A stretch of DNA of 64,000 nucleotides from Lunularia cruciata (taxonomy: Eukaryota; Streptophyta; Marchantiopsida; Lunulariales; Lunulariaceae). Below, piece by piece: positions 44,170 through 56,294 of the stretch. The position numbers and the translations under genes were made by a program. The notes below the pieces were generated by a model that worked only from the letters and a program-made list of their open reading frames with translations, was not told where the DNA came from and did not search any database. The first letter of the stretch is position 1. Each line of letters starts with the position of its first letter. Location: NCBI GenBank assembly GCA_948567375.1, contig OX419755.1, forward strand, positions 75,166,931 through 75,230,930. Reading direction: 5' to 3'.

Positions 44170-45164
44170 CAAAGGTTGTCACAAAGGTAGTCATTGGTTT
44201 AGTAAGAATGTCTTTTTGAATCAGAGAAGTTGGAATGAATTTTTTGCATGGAATAAGGGTGTCATTAGAAAGAGATCTATTAAGATGAAGGCATTCCAGC
44301 TTGGTTTCCTTATCTTGGCAGTCAATATGATCCTCAATGTAGAATCAAGACATAGTCAAGATTTCATGTGTATGCTCCTTTGTGTAAGATAAGGGGAATT
44401 TTGGTTGTGGTAGGTAGTGTTGTTAGAGTTAGTGGATTTGTTCTTTGAGTTCGAGCAAGGGTAGAGAACTGTCAAGGAAGTAGGAATCTCAAGAACATGT
44501 GGCTCTAGGGATTTAAGTGAGAACCTAATTAGGAGGTTAGGTGTGAGGGGACTTCCGTTCATTTTGGCATGGCAAGGCTACTCATTTTGACCTCTATAAT
44601 GAAAAGGCAATTAGCCATGGCATATATGAGTTCGTCATCATTGTTAGTGTGAGCAAGACTCCACATATCAATGTTAAAATTTTGTTCTCCTTCTTAGTCC
44701 AAGCTTGAAACTAGTTTTGTTGAGTACATGAAAAGTATCAAATGTTTAGGTTTATTTCCAAATATCAATTTCTTTGTTCATCAATAGATGATGACATCAA
44801 CCTCAATTAGCCACATGACCCCTCGTAACAAAGGAAATTGTGCAAATAATTATTTAGGAAGGTATGCTTGCCAATGAGTCCAAGAACCTTTGATAATAGT
44901 CCAAGGTGGTGATGTCATCTCCCATCTACCATTCAAAGGAGAGTAGCAATCTTTTTCATTTCCTTGAGCCCCATTGTCTCCATGATTCCCCTTGTCATGA
45001 TATTTTTTGAAGACCTTGAGTCTATGAAACAGTTTAGGATGATATTTCCTTCATTTGTATGAGAATATTTGGATCATGGACTTTGGTATATAATGCCTAG
45101 AGATTTGGTGATCCTATGGCTTCAAAAGTAGTGTGAGGGCTTTCTAGAGCTAAGGTCTATGAGT
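44170..45164 (-). other. decayed minus-strand retroelement sequence
   Basis: A minus-strand frame gives NHGDNGAQGNEKDCYSPL, GRWEMTSPPWTIIKGSWTHW and a CPW-rich stretch before the solo LTR at 45165. These look like coding decay of the element whose gag lies at 46.4-46.9 kb, but no domain was recognised. The LTR of copy E ends at 44161, followed by GGTTGTCACAAA repeated twice. Confidence 0.35.
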
Positions 45165-45856
45165 TGTGAGCCAGCCTATCTCTCACTCAAGATGAACCTC
45201 TGATAGCTATTATGGTAGCGCACCATGGACTAAGAAAGCAAGGAACCCCAACTCCATCATACTCACTTAAGGCTACCACTCCAAGACTCAAGACATTGCT
45301 CACTAGAGAATTCAATGAGAGAGAGATAGTTGCAAATGAAAGGATGATGAGTATTTCCTCACCCCTTTTTTATATGCTTGTGAAATAGTTATGCACCAAA
45401 TTTACTAATTACTATAGTAACTCAAGTTACTGGGCTAAAAATCAAATAAAGTCAAAAAGTATAAAGGAATATCTATCCACATGGGCATATTTCACTAAGC
45501 ATGTGATCTTATCTTGACCCAACCACTAAGTCAAGGATCCCTTCACATGGGCTATCTTTGGACTATAGAAGAATCCAAAACAAAAAGGCTTGCAGGCCCA
45601 AGAGTTCTCAACTCTTCCCTCAAAGCCAAACACTTAGGAATAATACCAAGTCAACACACTATAATCCAAAATAGTGGTGCTCATCTTTTCCACTTCCTCT
45701 AAAGTAAGGTCCCCTCTATCTTAGCTATGACTAACTTTAGCTAATCATGACTAATGTAGAACCATCCTCTATCTCTATAAAAATAATATCTCTCAAGTAC
45801 TTGTAATACCAAGCTAAATATCACAATACCACACACATGTACAAATGGGTGTTATA
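45165..45856 (-). mobile_element. solo LTR, family S, copy 3
   Basis: Full-length match (692 bp, minus strand) to copies 1 and 2, beginning TATAACACCCATTTGTACAT and ending GGCTGGCTCACA on the minus strand. Flanks are TGAGT and GAGCG, sharing GAG only. It interrupts a decayed minus-strand retroelement reading frame. Confidence 0.85.
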
Positions 45857-46300
45857 GAGCGTCCTTGAGTTGGAGAGTATGGGCTGCCCAAATTTGAAGG
45901 TGTAGTTGGCTCTATAGGATTTTTTCAATGGTGGTGTGAGGCTCGGGATGCTTTTTTGATGAGTGTTTCCTTGAAGCATACTATAAGCTGCTCCTTTAAT
46001 AGAAAGTTTGCATTCCACACATAACACTTCGCAGAGTTGTTTGAAATTATTGTTGGCTTTCACATTAGCCAAGTCAATTATGATATCATAATTTTGTATG
46101 ATAAAGGTGGGTGGTTGCCTTATGAGGGTGTCAAACATAGGAACCACTGCCCTATACATTTCCAAGACTGGCTAAGTAGTTTCTTCTCATATAATCTCTT
46201 CATTAGAACTTTCAAAGTAGCTCCTAAAGTTAGAAGCACTACCAAGATCAAGTACATTATACATATGGGATTGGGTCATAAGAAGATGGTTGCCTCTGAA
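45857..46300 (-). pseudogene. retropepsin-like remnant and downstream ORF
   Basis: The minus strand reads YNVLDLGSASNFRSYFESSN near 46200-46270, a D-L-G protease loop related to those of family 1. It continues RQPPTFIIQNYDIIIDLANV and FKQLCEVLCVECKLSIKGAA. It follows the zinc-knuckle array on the same strand, as protease follows gag in gypsy elements. The solo LTR interrupts it at 45856. Confidence 0.45.
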
Positions 46301-46439
46301 TTAGCACTTTCATTGGTGGAAGTTGCTTCTCTTGGGACAGAAACATCTTCTACTTTGATGAAATGCATAGTCTTGTTAGGACCATTATTAATGTGTGGGT
46401 TATATTCTAGGGGTGCTACCATGTTTGGATTATAAATTT

Positions 46440-46860
46440 CCTAAAATCCTAGCATTGTACCACAGTGTGGGTGCCAAAGCAAAATGTACAATGTGCAGAC
46501 GTGTTGGGACATGGATTTGCATAGTAATTCTCACTACATATGTGACAATGTATATCAAGTCCGGGTGATTCTTGCCCTTGTCCACCTTAGAAGGTGAGTC
46601 ACATAAGCATTGGTTGAAGTTGTTCTGCTATAGGATGGCATCTACACTGTGCATCTTTTCTTCTCAAGATTCATGGCATCTTTGTAGTATTTTGCAATTT
46701 GCCAACACCTCCCATAGTGGACACAAAAATTTGGAATGTTTAGAGGAGCACATTTAGCATTGGTGTGGTCCTACCCTATACAATGAGTACAAGATATTTC
46801 TCCTTGGGCTGCAAGGTTAACAATATTTCTCTCTTGGGGTTGGTTTGCAAGGCAACTATA
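46440..46860 (-). pseudogene. gag remnant with up to four CCHC knuckles
   Basis: The minus strand has CTHCIG-stop-DHTNAKC (canonical C-x2-C-x4-H-x4-C), FCVHYGRCWQIAKYY (same spacing with C, H, C changed to Y, Q, Y), then in another frame CHICSENYYANPC (H to Y) and CTFCFGTHTVVQC (C-x2-C-x3-H-x4-C). Four knuckles in a row are more than the usual one or two of gypsy gag. Later knuckles differ by one residue in spacing, so they may be independent duplications. A protease-like loop follows. Confidence 0.55.
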
Positions 46861-46976
46861 GGCATTGCTAGTAGTTTCCTCCATAGTTCTATTTGTAGCC
46901 CTTGTGCCTATAAACCCATAGTCCTTCCTAAAACTCTATATGGGCATTGCTTATGATACCATATACATGCTAGGTG

Positions 46977-46978
<2 letters not shown>

Positions 46979-47013
<35 letters not shown>

Positions 47014-47031
47014 GGGGGGGGGGGGGGGGGG
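46979..47031. repeat. (GT)n plus 21-G tract
   Basis: Alternating GT to about 47008, GGGT, then 21 consecutive G at 47011-47031. It can form Z-DNA and G-quadruplex structure. On the minus strand it gives a long C run and the false PPPPPP peptide. Tract length may be a sequencing artefact. Confidence 0.95.
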
Positions 47032-47159
47032 AAGGAGGGGGAATCATAGTCGATGGTACCAAAACTATAGGTGTTAGGATTGGAGTGAAGGTGTTGTTGG
47101 CTACAATGCCAAAGTAGAGGAGATCCCTTGGGTAGAAACACTTGCCATCAACAAAAATG

Positions 47160-47560
47160 TTGCTTGAAGTTAGGCGTTTGCAATGTTTTTTATAAACGTT
47201 GGATGTGATGTTTCTCTTTGTTGAGTTGGAATGTTATGCATCATCTTGATAGTATTTCTATAGACAAGATGTAGCACTTATCTTTTTATCATGCTTGCAT
47301 TTCCTAAGGGGCTAAGAGGTAATATGTTCTTCAAACCAAAAATGGTGGCAATTATAAACATGAGAGGTAATGCTTCTTTTAACCTAAAAGTAGCTATCAT
47401 TCTTAACATGGGAGGGAATGCTTCCCCAAAGCAAAAAATACCATGTCTTCATAGGGTGGTAATGAATAATGGTGGCCAATCCAAGTTGTAGAAAGAGTGG
47501 AGAGGACATGCAAGTCAATCGGCAATTGCGCCAAAAGTAGCAATGGGAGTGACCTAACCC
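47160..47560 (-). pseudogene. decayed upstream part of the zinc-knuckle gag
   Basis: The minus strand near 47300-47450 gives GEAFPPMLRMIATFRLKE, ALPLMFIIATIFGLKN and ILPLSPLGNASM, three imperfect copies of a (L/F)PxMxxMIATxxGLK-like unit of about 50 bases. It is a small internal tandem repeat in a coding-like frame upstream of the zinc knuckles. Function is not recognisable. Confidence 0.35.
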
Positions 47561-48480
47561 TTAGTTTGTTTATGGAGCACTATGGGACAAGGGAATTGCA
47601 AGACAACCCTTATGCAATTGGCTCTTCTTTGGGCTTGAGGAGGAACAATAGGTAGGATTCACATAGTGCACGTAGTTGTACTATGGGGTCAAGTCTATTA
47701 TATGACACTTAACCTTGGAGATGGCTCACAAGTCTGTCACCCTTGAGAGCCTATCAACCTCCTTATTTGTCACTATGTACTCACCAATCCTCATGCTTAC
47801 CAAAAGACTATAGGACATCTTGTAGTAGAATCATAAGTTAACCAGAATCAATCCAAATATCAATTCATACAAGTTTATATTCATCCATCGGATCTAGCAA
47901 TCATTTATGCAAGAAGTTGAGAGCCAAATTAGACAAAGCACTTAAGCTTTATAACCTTGGGTGCAGGTTATCACTTTACCATGGAGGACCTTTCCTGGCC
48001 TTGCCTTGAGAGGAAAACACCTTAATGAGATTGGGTCCTCCCCTCCTTATCCAAGTCCTCATCCTTATCCTCTACTAAGGGACTAACAATTGATTCCTCA
48101 AAATTCTCTATACAAATGTCAACATCTATCAATCAGCCAACACACTATAGTGGACTGAGCTCCATGTTATATTTAGGATCAAACCCTAAAAATAATAAAT
48201 TTTCCTCCTCCTCAATCCTTCTTCCGCAGCGGCCATCTCCTTCTAATGCCACTCCCATCAATGCCAATTGGCTCCTAATTCTTGATTCTAATCTAGATTA
48301 TACTACCTACGTATGTCAACATGCCACCTTTTCATTTATTGTCTACCCAATCTTGTGCTACTATACTACTACTCATATCGTTCTTTCACATTCTCCCATT
48401 TGTCATGTAGAGAGAATCCCATAGTGAAAGTCCCATAGCACCTTGCACATAATAGAAGTCTCACACTCCATATCCTGCAG
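47560..48480 (-). other. retroelement 3' tail or LTR-like sequence
   Basis: The minus strand has a possible pol C-terminus (RTQSHxGVFLSRQGQERSSM, about 47990-48030) downstream of the integrase. The rest holds no domain. An LTR could lie at 47.5-47.9 kb, but no second copy is available for comparison. Confidence 0.35.
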
Positions 48481-49430
48481 CATCAACTTGCTTACAGCCT
48501 ACACAACCTTCAGTACTTAATTTTCCTAGATGACAAAGAGGAAGAGGCAGGTTACTAGAGGAGAGCATAACCTTATTACCAATTTGATAGGTGAGATCAT
48601 GATGATGTTGATCAGTGTATTATTATTTGTTGATTTTGAGCAACAAAGAGATGAGGCTTGGCTTGATGTAAGGACTTAGATAACATGGATAAGAAGGTAG
48701 AAGTATGAGGGACATAAGATGGTATTGGAGCAAGAAAAGAATCTCAAACAAGTGGATCTTGCCAATAATTAAGGAAGAAGGGAGAGAATTCAATACTTGC
48801 ATGCTTGGAATTATTGTAAGCAAACTTGGTTAGCTCAAGACAAGTATCCCAATTGGCATAATGAACATTGATGAAGGCACATAACATATCTTCCAAAGTA
48901 TGATTTTCTCATTCCATTTGCCCATCAATTTGGGGATGATAGGCAATAAACAAGGCAAGCTTGGAACCAAGTAGCTTAAAAAATATTTGCCATAATTTAA
49001 GAATGACTTGAGGATTACACTTAGAGATGAGAACCCTTTGCATCCCATGATGTTTGAAGTAGATTTGGGCCAACATTGGAGCATCTACTATACCTACAGT
49101 AGGTGCTAAGTGAATTTGCTTATTAAGCTTATCAACAAATACAAAATTAGTTGTATGGGTTTGGTCCGGTCCTTGGCAAGGATGTAATGAGATCTAAGCT
49201 CACATTTTCCTTTTTGGGTAGATGGAATTAGGAGTAGATAGAATAGTGTACTTGGTTTTTGGTTGTTTGCCTTGTTGCATTGGCACCTCTTACAAGATTA
49301 GACAAACTTTCAAACCTCATGTGCCACATTGGGCCACCACCATTTGTAGTTGTAGGTTACTCATTGTTTATCCACACATAGGTGACCAATGATTGGCAAG
49401 TCATTCACTTCTTGAAGTTGTCAAGTTGTA
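48480..49430 (-). pseudogene. chromovirus-like Ty3/gypsy integrase
   Basis: On the minus strand WWWPNVAHEV and SCKRCQCNKANNQKP (cysteine half of the HHCC finger, about 49290-49350) lead to a core with FVFVDKLNKQIHLAPTVGIV, KHHGMQRVLISKCNPQV (the usual SDRDPR loop, with D lost), LLGSKLALFIAYHPQIDGQM, E-stop-EN and HTLEDMLCAFINVHYANWDT. A C-terminal barrel trace YQIGNKVMLSSSNLPLPL follows at about 48560-48610. The SAYHPQTDGQTE-type motif and the LLS-NL tail are typical of plant chromoviruses (Tekay/CRM/Reina). The first catalytic D and second catalytic D are changed, so it is dead. No RT of this element is present upstream. Confidence 0.8.
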
Positions 49431-49862
49431 GGTATCCTATAATTAAAACATAGACTTGATTTTTGCAAATTAAAATTCAATTCTTGATTGAAAAGGTGTT
49501 GTACTCCTTGTCATGTGTTGCAAGGTGACTTTTCACAAGATGAAAGAAGGGATCTTATTGTAGAGCAGTCTTGAACTATGTATGTATCTTAGAGTATGTC
49601 AATTCCATGGTGATTGTTACTATTAGAGGAGATTCAAGAAGAATCTTCAAATCAAATTGTTGTGATAGTGCACCAAGAATGACATGGAACATTTTAGGTT
49701 TGTATTCCAATTTGATCAAAAAATTGTAGTTGTTGCTCCCATTGATGATGCTAACTCTTTGTGAGTTCTAAATGTGAGATCTGCAACAAGTGTTTGTGAT
49801 CAATTTGCATTCTCACTTGCTTTAGCAAGAGGTAATGTTTCCACACCTTTGTTGCATATAGA
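49430..49862. other. no gene recognised
   Basis: Between the integrase finger and the short interspersed repeat. Minus-strand translation shows only scattered QDFSLKIL-like shards of an RNase H linker. The 5' part of the chromovirus is missing. Confidence 0.35.
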
Positions 49863-50038
49863 GGAAAAGGTGACCACATAGAACACAAGAAGGATGGGAA
49901 GACACATCAAGCTGTACAAAAGGGAGAGACAAAAGAGGTAGAATGAGGTCAATATGAGAAATCTGCCCTATTGTACCTAAGTTATCCGAGCTATGCAAGT
50001 CATAAGGTCTACAAACTGCTGGAGCATCCAAAGAAGCA
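49863..50038 (+). repeat. short interspersed repeat (SIR) copy 1
   Basis: Shares AAGGATGGGAAGAC, GGGAGAGACAAAA, TATGAGAAATCTGCCCTA and CTAAGTTATCCGAGCTATGC with the copies at 52.9, 56.1, 58.1 and 59.2 kb. It extends further at the right (GTCATAAGGTCTAC ... CCAAAGAAGC). No target-site duplication was seen. Confidence 0.8.
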
Positions 50039-50720
50039 TCACTTAGATTGATTTCTCTCCTATGGATTGCACTTTATATCATTTAGAATTCTTCAAAGAC
50101 ACTCAAATATGGAGAAGTGCATTTTTAAGCATAGTATTTCACCTCAAAGAGCATCCTTTTTTATCAGAAAGAAGGATGATGGATTTCAATTTTGTATTCC
50201 TATATGGATTGAATCAATAAATAATGAAGAATATCTATCCATTATCTTAGAATGGTTATTTTTATTGAGTGGAGTAAAAATCTTTACCAAGTTGGATCTC
50301 CATATTAGATATCAAAAGATTCTTATCTTGATAAATAAAAATGTACTCAAATATAACTGTTTATATAAAATAAGACACTTTGGATTGAATTACCTTACTC
50401 CTTTGGTGTCATAAATGCAGGTCAATAAACATGGATTAAGTGCATTAGATACTTGATAAATTTTTGGATTATTTTTTATGGCATTTGTAATGATATCCTT
50501 TATATAGAACATTTGAAAGAGAAATAGCACATATGTTTTTAAATTATTGCAATGCTTATAGAAATAGAAGCTCTTGTGGAGTACAAAAAAATTTAGAATT
50601 TAAAGTAGATTATTACTTTCTTGAATTATAAATTTAAACCTAAAGGTATCAAGATCACAACATATAATATCAAGCCATCATAAGTTTGCAATCTCCAAGA
50701 CATGCTATTGCTGTTTAAGG
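50039..50720 (+). pseudogene. Ty3/gypsy RT shard, AT-rich
   Basis: Frame 50067-50414 reads SPQRASFFIRKKDDGFQFCI, then GVKIFTKLDLHIRYQKILIL and YKIRHFGLNYLTPLVS. These are the RT fingers and palm blocks (KKKDGSLRLCIDY, FTKLDLRSGYHQIRI) of a chromovirus-type gypsy element. After a frame change comes FWIIFYGICNDILYIEHLKE, the YxDD region with first D changed to N. It is AT-rich and strand-opposite to the integrase at 48.5-49.4 kb, so it is a different copy. No protease or integrase accompanies it. Confidence 0.72.
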
Positions 50721-52883
50721 CTTTAATGGCTTAGCTAGCTTTTATTGATAACCATACATTATTTATTTACAAGAGATGTTGAATTATTTCTTATCAATCT
50801 TTTAAGTAAGGATATCAAATTCCAGCCAAGCAATAAGGAGAAACTTGCATCTCAACATCTCAAGGAATTTTTTTAAACTTTTTAATCTTACAGCTATACA
50901 ATCAAAGAAGTTACCTTGTGTGGTTGATTTTAATGCTTTTAGCTTTGGTATTGAAGTGGTATTTTACACCAAAACATTTTTTCACCACATTTCTTGTATT
51001 TAAGTTGATTTGATGCCAATAAGGATAATTATTTTTCACATGTTATGCATGATTATGCAATTATAATTTGTTTTAATATCTCTTTTTTAACCCTATTATC
51101 AAGCAAATAAAAAACAAGCTCTCATTATAAAAAAATTGTTGAGCAAATATAAAGAGATAACATCATCTTCAAAGTAGAAACTCCAGATATATGATGTCAT
51201 GTAAGAATAAAAACTTGAAAATATACATTTTCCCAAATTTTATCTTTAATTGTGTCAATAAAAAATTATTCCAAATTTAGTATTTTCAAACCAAATGAAC
51301 TCAAATTACCAAACAAAATATCTTACTCCAACTTATTTCAACCCACATTTTGATTGAGTGTATTGAGTATAGGTCTTGTAGAAGAAAAAATTGTTACATA
51401 AGAAAATTGATTATAAGGATAATTTATAATAAAATGGTAAAAAAAATTTGAATTAAGTAGAATCTAGTCATAAAGGTCTCTAAAAACTTTTAGTGAGTTA
51501 TTCCAAAATGTAAAGTGATTTAGAAGTTTCAAAGAATTTTAGTAGGTACTTAGAAAATACCTAGGTATAAAGTAATGGTATTTTTAGTAAGGAACCTTTC
51601 TTTCCGTGTGTGGGTTAGAAGGCCCTTTTGAACCTTATAGTAGACGTCAATAGAGATTGGATACTTAATGGTCCAAAGGATTGAGTAGTTTAGCTTCCTT
51701 TGGTAAGAAAACATATTATACCTAGTTCAAGTACATAATAAGACCTTATGCCGCCTTTGGAATTTTTTGGCATACATATTATTTAGATCTTGGTTCAGCT
51801 GTTCTATGCTTTTATAGCTTCTCTACTTTTTTTTTCTTATATTTGGTCCTCTACATAGACTGTCTTCATATCTCATCTAAAGAGTAACTCTTGAGATATA
51901 GGTACCCCTTGGTATCTATACTAGAGAGATAGAACAATTTATAATTCCACATTATTGGATATATGTTATGGTTAGTGGTGTGATTAAAGTCTTATCTAGT
52001 ATAGTGAAGTCCCTTATGAGTAGTAAGTATGTTTATGAGGACCTACCAATAGCGACTTTTGAGGGGTGATCTATAATGTGAGCTACATCTAACGAGGGAC
52101 TCTACAATTATGGCCATGATATGATTTGGATGTAGAATGTTTCAATAATGCTATCAAAGAGGTTGCTAGAAATTTATCCCTTGCCATAAGCACCATATAT
52201 TAAATATTTGTACTTTATTTTTGTATATATAAGTCTTAATCTTCAGCGTCATTCATGAACTTGTATATAAATTCTTCACACAAATGTGAATTGTTATACA
52301 CTTTAAAATAATTTATGTATGAGTACACATATATATTGACCAACACACACTAAGGTATATAGAGAATACTCTTCTTCAAAGTAAAGTGTATATTTGTCCT
52401 ATGTAATCATAAAGTTCACATACCAAATCCAAATAGGATAGTATGCATAATGTATGTCTAAAACGTATCTTAATGCATAGAATATTTGCTTTTATTAAAC
52501 CTAAAATCTCTATTAATACTACTGTCTGTCACATTGGTTTGAACTTCAAGTTTAGGAAATCCGGAATCAAGAAGTGTAAAATTTGGGTCAAATATTAATT
52601 ACTTTACAGTAGAATAATCTATACAATTCACAACATTATAATTATACTTTGACCACTCAAAAATATTTCTCCACCTTAGCAAACTCAAGAATCATCAAAT
52701 GAAATCATTTTTGGTTTGCTTCTTATCTTTGCATTTTACTTTCTCCTCTTTATTTTGACCCTTTTCTTTTCAGCATGCATCATCTTCTTGGGCTTCCATT
52801 TTTAATTTGACCTCATCTATCTTGGCAACTTTACAAATTCCACTTATTACAAAGTGGACCGTTCTCTAGCTTCTATTGACTCG
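50721..52883. other. AT-rich low-copy sequence, no gene seen
   Basis: Very AT-rich. No protein motif, LTR edge or RNA gene was recognised on either strand. Reading frames are short. A decayed repeat of unknown type is possible. Confidence 0.5.
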
Positions 52884-52902
52884 TTCTTTAGTTTAGTTTT
52901 CT

Positions 52903-52992
52903 TTAGCCCAATGTTACCTTTTTTGTCTCTCCCTTGTATGGCTTGATGGGGTCTTCCCATCCTTCATTTTTCCTACGCGGTCGCCTTTTTTC
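52903..52992 (-). repeat. SIR copy 2
   Basis: Minus-strand GGCGACCGCGTAGGAAAAA, AAGGATGGGAAGACCCCAT and GGGAGAGACAAAAAAGGTAA, identical over long runs to copy 5, then GGGCTAA where homology stops. An 11-bp repeat TTCTTTAGTTT occurs at 52884-52894 and 52993-53003 and may be a target-site duplication. Confidence 0.8.
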
Positions 52993-53003
52993 TTCTTTAG
53001 TTT

Positions 53004-56000
53004 TATCGAAAGAGTCAATCAAAAGAGTAAAAAATTCGGTTTTTTCTTTTTATACATTTTGGCATCTTCTTTTGCTTGATAAAAAGTTTTCTTCTAATTT
53101 TCTTCCTCTTAATCTTCATCTTTACCTCAATAAAAATGGAGAATCAGTAGTGATATGCAGCTTACTCATCTTTTGGAGCTATTGATCCTTGTAAATCCAA
53201 CACCAAGAAGATGACTATACTTCATTTTGATTTTTTCTCATTACAAAGTGCACACCAAAATATATCTCACTCTCATAACCTCATACACTAATTTCTTTTA
53301 AGATATATTTATATGAACTTTATCTCTAGGACCTCCACATCCAAACTTGAGATAAAAAATAGTTGCACATGGTCCAAGATTGCATCTATTTTTTGAAATA
53401 AAGGTATAGCTATTTATTAACTATATTATTAAATTAATATATATATATGTATATATATTATATTTATTAAATTATTCAAATTAATTTTCCATCTTATCTC
53501 AAATCTTTCATAGTAAAATATTTAACCTTGCACTTATTGATCTGAAACCATTAAGTTTCAATCATCATCATACATCACTACACATCTTAATTTGTATTTT
53601 ATCCAAATTAAGAGAATACACTATTGACATAATGTTTAAGAGCAATTAGAATCCATTACTTACATCTTTTAAAAGGACAATTAGTGATGGAGTGTAATTT
53701 AGGAGCTAATGAGTGGAAATTTATGGACTACCTCTGGACTTTCAGTAGTAGCAAGGAGCTCTAATGCAACATGTATTGTGTGCATTACTCAAATATTATT
53801 ATTTCATATACAATCTTAATTATGTTCAATTTTAGAGAGAGAGGATTCAACAAAGAGAGCAATAATTAAGACTACAAAGACCAAACTATCTTAACAACTA
53901 GATGTATTGAATTTAAAAAAAATCCCAAACTCAAGTTCTTGAGCTTTTGATCATCACTCTCATGTACAAAAAAAATATCCCCAACAAATATTTATATCTT
54001 TAAAACGGTTATGTGCACAAACTAATTATGCCATATTTTCTAGGTACTGAATTTTGGTTTTTTACAAAATGTGTGCTTCTATCTATCATCCCAAAAATAT
54101 ATGCCTCTCAACCTCAACTTTATTTGTGTTTGATACATCCACACAATATTTACAGATCTATCTTATAAAAAGAAGAGCCTAGATAGCATGTTATAAATGC
54201 TTTTGATTTCAAATTGCAAGAGAAAATTTTAATTATCTACAGCTACCTAGCTAATTTATTAAAATTAAACACATTAATTCTTGATCATCATTCAAAATAC
54301 ATTTAATTTAATTTTTTCATATTATCAATATTCTAAAATAAAGTATAGATCTTGATTACAAAATGAAATTCAAAGAACATCTAAATTTGAATGTATGAAA
54401 AGTATCAAAGACTTCAAAGCGGAAAAGTGTAAAATGTATAGATATATTCTGAATTAACCATATAGTACATCTCTTGTATAACGTATCTTCCTTACAATGA
54501 TTGAAGTTGATTTTTCTCAAGTCATTACTTTGGACTTTTAGGCATCCTTTGTTATTTACTAAGTGATCTGTAATGTAGGCGGCACAATATGGAGCACCGG
54601 TTCTGAGTTGCGTGTATAAGCTGAGAGATGCAACTACGAGCTCATTATCGTAAACGTATTTAATTTTGCACATCTCTAAAACGCTTTCCGTATACAAACA
54701 ATCTATTCCAAGAAAGAAAACTCAAAATCTTCTCCAGGTACACGCTAAAAATTACCTATAATCGAACATTTAATTCCAATCCTTTCGTTGATTACGATTC
54801 ATAATCCATTTCTTCCGTTTACAGGTATTCTTCGCCCATCCACCACCATATGTTGTAGATCTGAATTTATCTATGAGTTTAATTCAATCGAAGTTTGTTG
54901 GTCCATTGATTACTTGTCATGTATAATTGCATTGGTCTCGTGTCAGGATGATCATAAAACTCTTCTGATAATTGTTATGTAATTTGTATAAAATAAACAG
55001 TAAATTTCGCCTCTTGAAATATTTGGCTGATAACTTTATCCTAGTATATATAGTATATATAATATGTAATATAGTATCCTTCTCAGCTCATCTCCATCTA
55101 GTATACATTCCTCATATAAAACTACTCATTTCTCATCAGTTTCAATATTCACATACATCAACTTTCTTTTGTCGTCCTGGCAACAGGACAAGGGTAAGGA
55201 GAGTCAACCCAGTGAGGTGACCAATATTCTATACTGGGCTATACTGAAGTGCTATACCTTTAGATTATTCATCTCCAGTAGATGTTTGCTGCACCCAGAA
55301 TCATGTTCAGCCGGTGAATAATCGCGAATCCATCCTACCCATCAGTGAACACAAATAGTCCAAAACAGAAGAATTCAACAAAAGAAGTACATGTAGAATT
55401 TTATAATATGCCAACCCAACCATGACACATAGAATAGACACAAGGATATCTAGACAAGACACGTCTTACTCTGTCTTGCCGAAATTAAGATGCACAACAA
55501 GCGTCGTAGGATTTGCTATAGACAGATGAGCTGGTATGTGTTTCGGGGTTATGTGTTATCAGCGGTGATTGGTTGTTCAAAGGAGTTGCCAATCTCCTTA
55601 GCTATGTTTGAATAGCAGTCCCATAAGATCTAGTTTGAGCAAAGATACACATAGTTCGTGTCCAGAGTTTCTCTACGTCTTGGAGGGCACTCTTTCCTTG
55701 TGGCAACCAGACATCGGGGATCGCTAGACTAAACCTTCTTGCGGCGAAGCATGAATGTAACATGAGAGAGGAGCTTTTGAGAGTGTCCTTCCTTTTGGAG
55801 GTCTATACCAGCCAGCCTGTGTTATGTAGACATTCCACAAACGCAGTCTCGTTTGTTCTGTTCAGCATTGCCTGGACATTTGGGATTCGTATACTTTCAC
55901 TCATGATTGTTAAAAGTTTCTTCGTCCGAGTGACTGTCACGTGTAAAGTAGTCAAGAAGCTTTTTGCTGAATGGTGCCGTACGTTGTCGGATACAAGCTT

Positions 56001-56073
56001 TAGATTGTCTGTCCACCTTCGAGTCTTATCTTGTTCGAGCATTGTCGTCCTTCTTCGTTATGTGCTTGGCTGT
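53004..56073. other. no gene recognised
   Basis: AT-rich to about 54.7 kb, then more balanced. Alternating AT occurs near 53430-53465. The plus frame 55762-56142 (126 residues) and minus frame 54356-54697 (113 residues) show no motif and no codon bias I can see; I do not call them genes. The change in composition near 54.7 kb may mark an old insertion edge. Confidence 0.45.
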
Positions 56074-56294
56074 AAAAGGCGAACACATGAAGGATGGGAA
56101 GACCCCATCCACCCGGCACAAGGGAGACCACCTAGAACATGAAGGATGGGAAGATCCCATCAAATCGCACAAGGTAAGACAAAAGAGATAAAATGGAGCT
56201 AGATCTCGATATGAGAAATATGTCTTTATCGGACCTAAGATAATCGAGCTATGCAAGTCGTAAGGTCTACCAACTTCTTGAGTATCCAAAGAAA
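56074..56294 (+). repeat. SIR copy 3, with internal partial duplication
   Basis: GAAGGATGGGAAGACCCCAT occurs at about 56088-56107 and, as GAAGGATGGGAAGATCCCAT, again near 56142-56161, a 54-bp duplication of the core. The right part (TATGAGAAATATGTC, ATCGAGCTATGCAAGTCGTA, CCAAAGAAACTTAACTTAGA) matches copy 1. Confidence 0.8.

Noticed and set aside
46908-47141. Proline-rich minus-strand ORF with PPPPPP and HTHTHT
   Set aside because: It is the translation of the G tract and GT microsatellite.
55762-56142. 126-residue plus-strand ORF
   Set aside because: It runs into SIR copy 3 and shows no motif; likely a chance frame.
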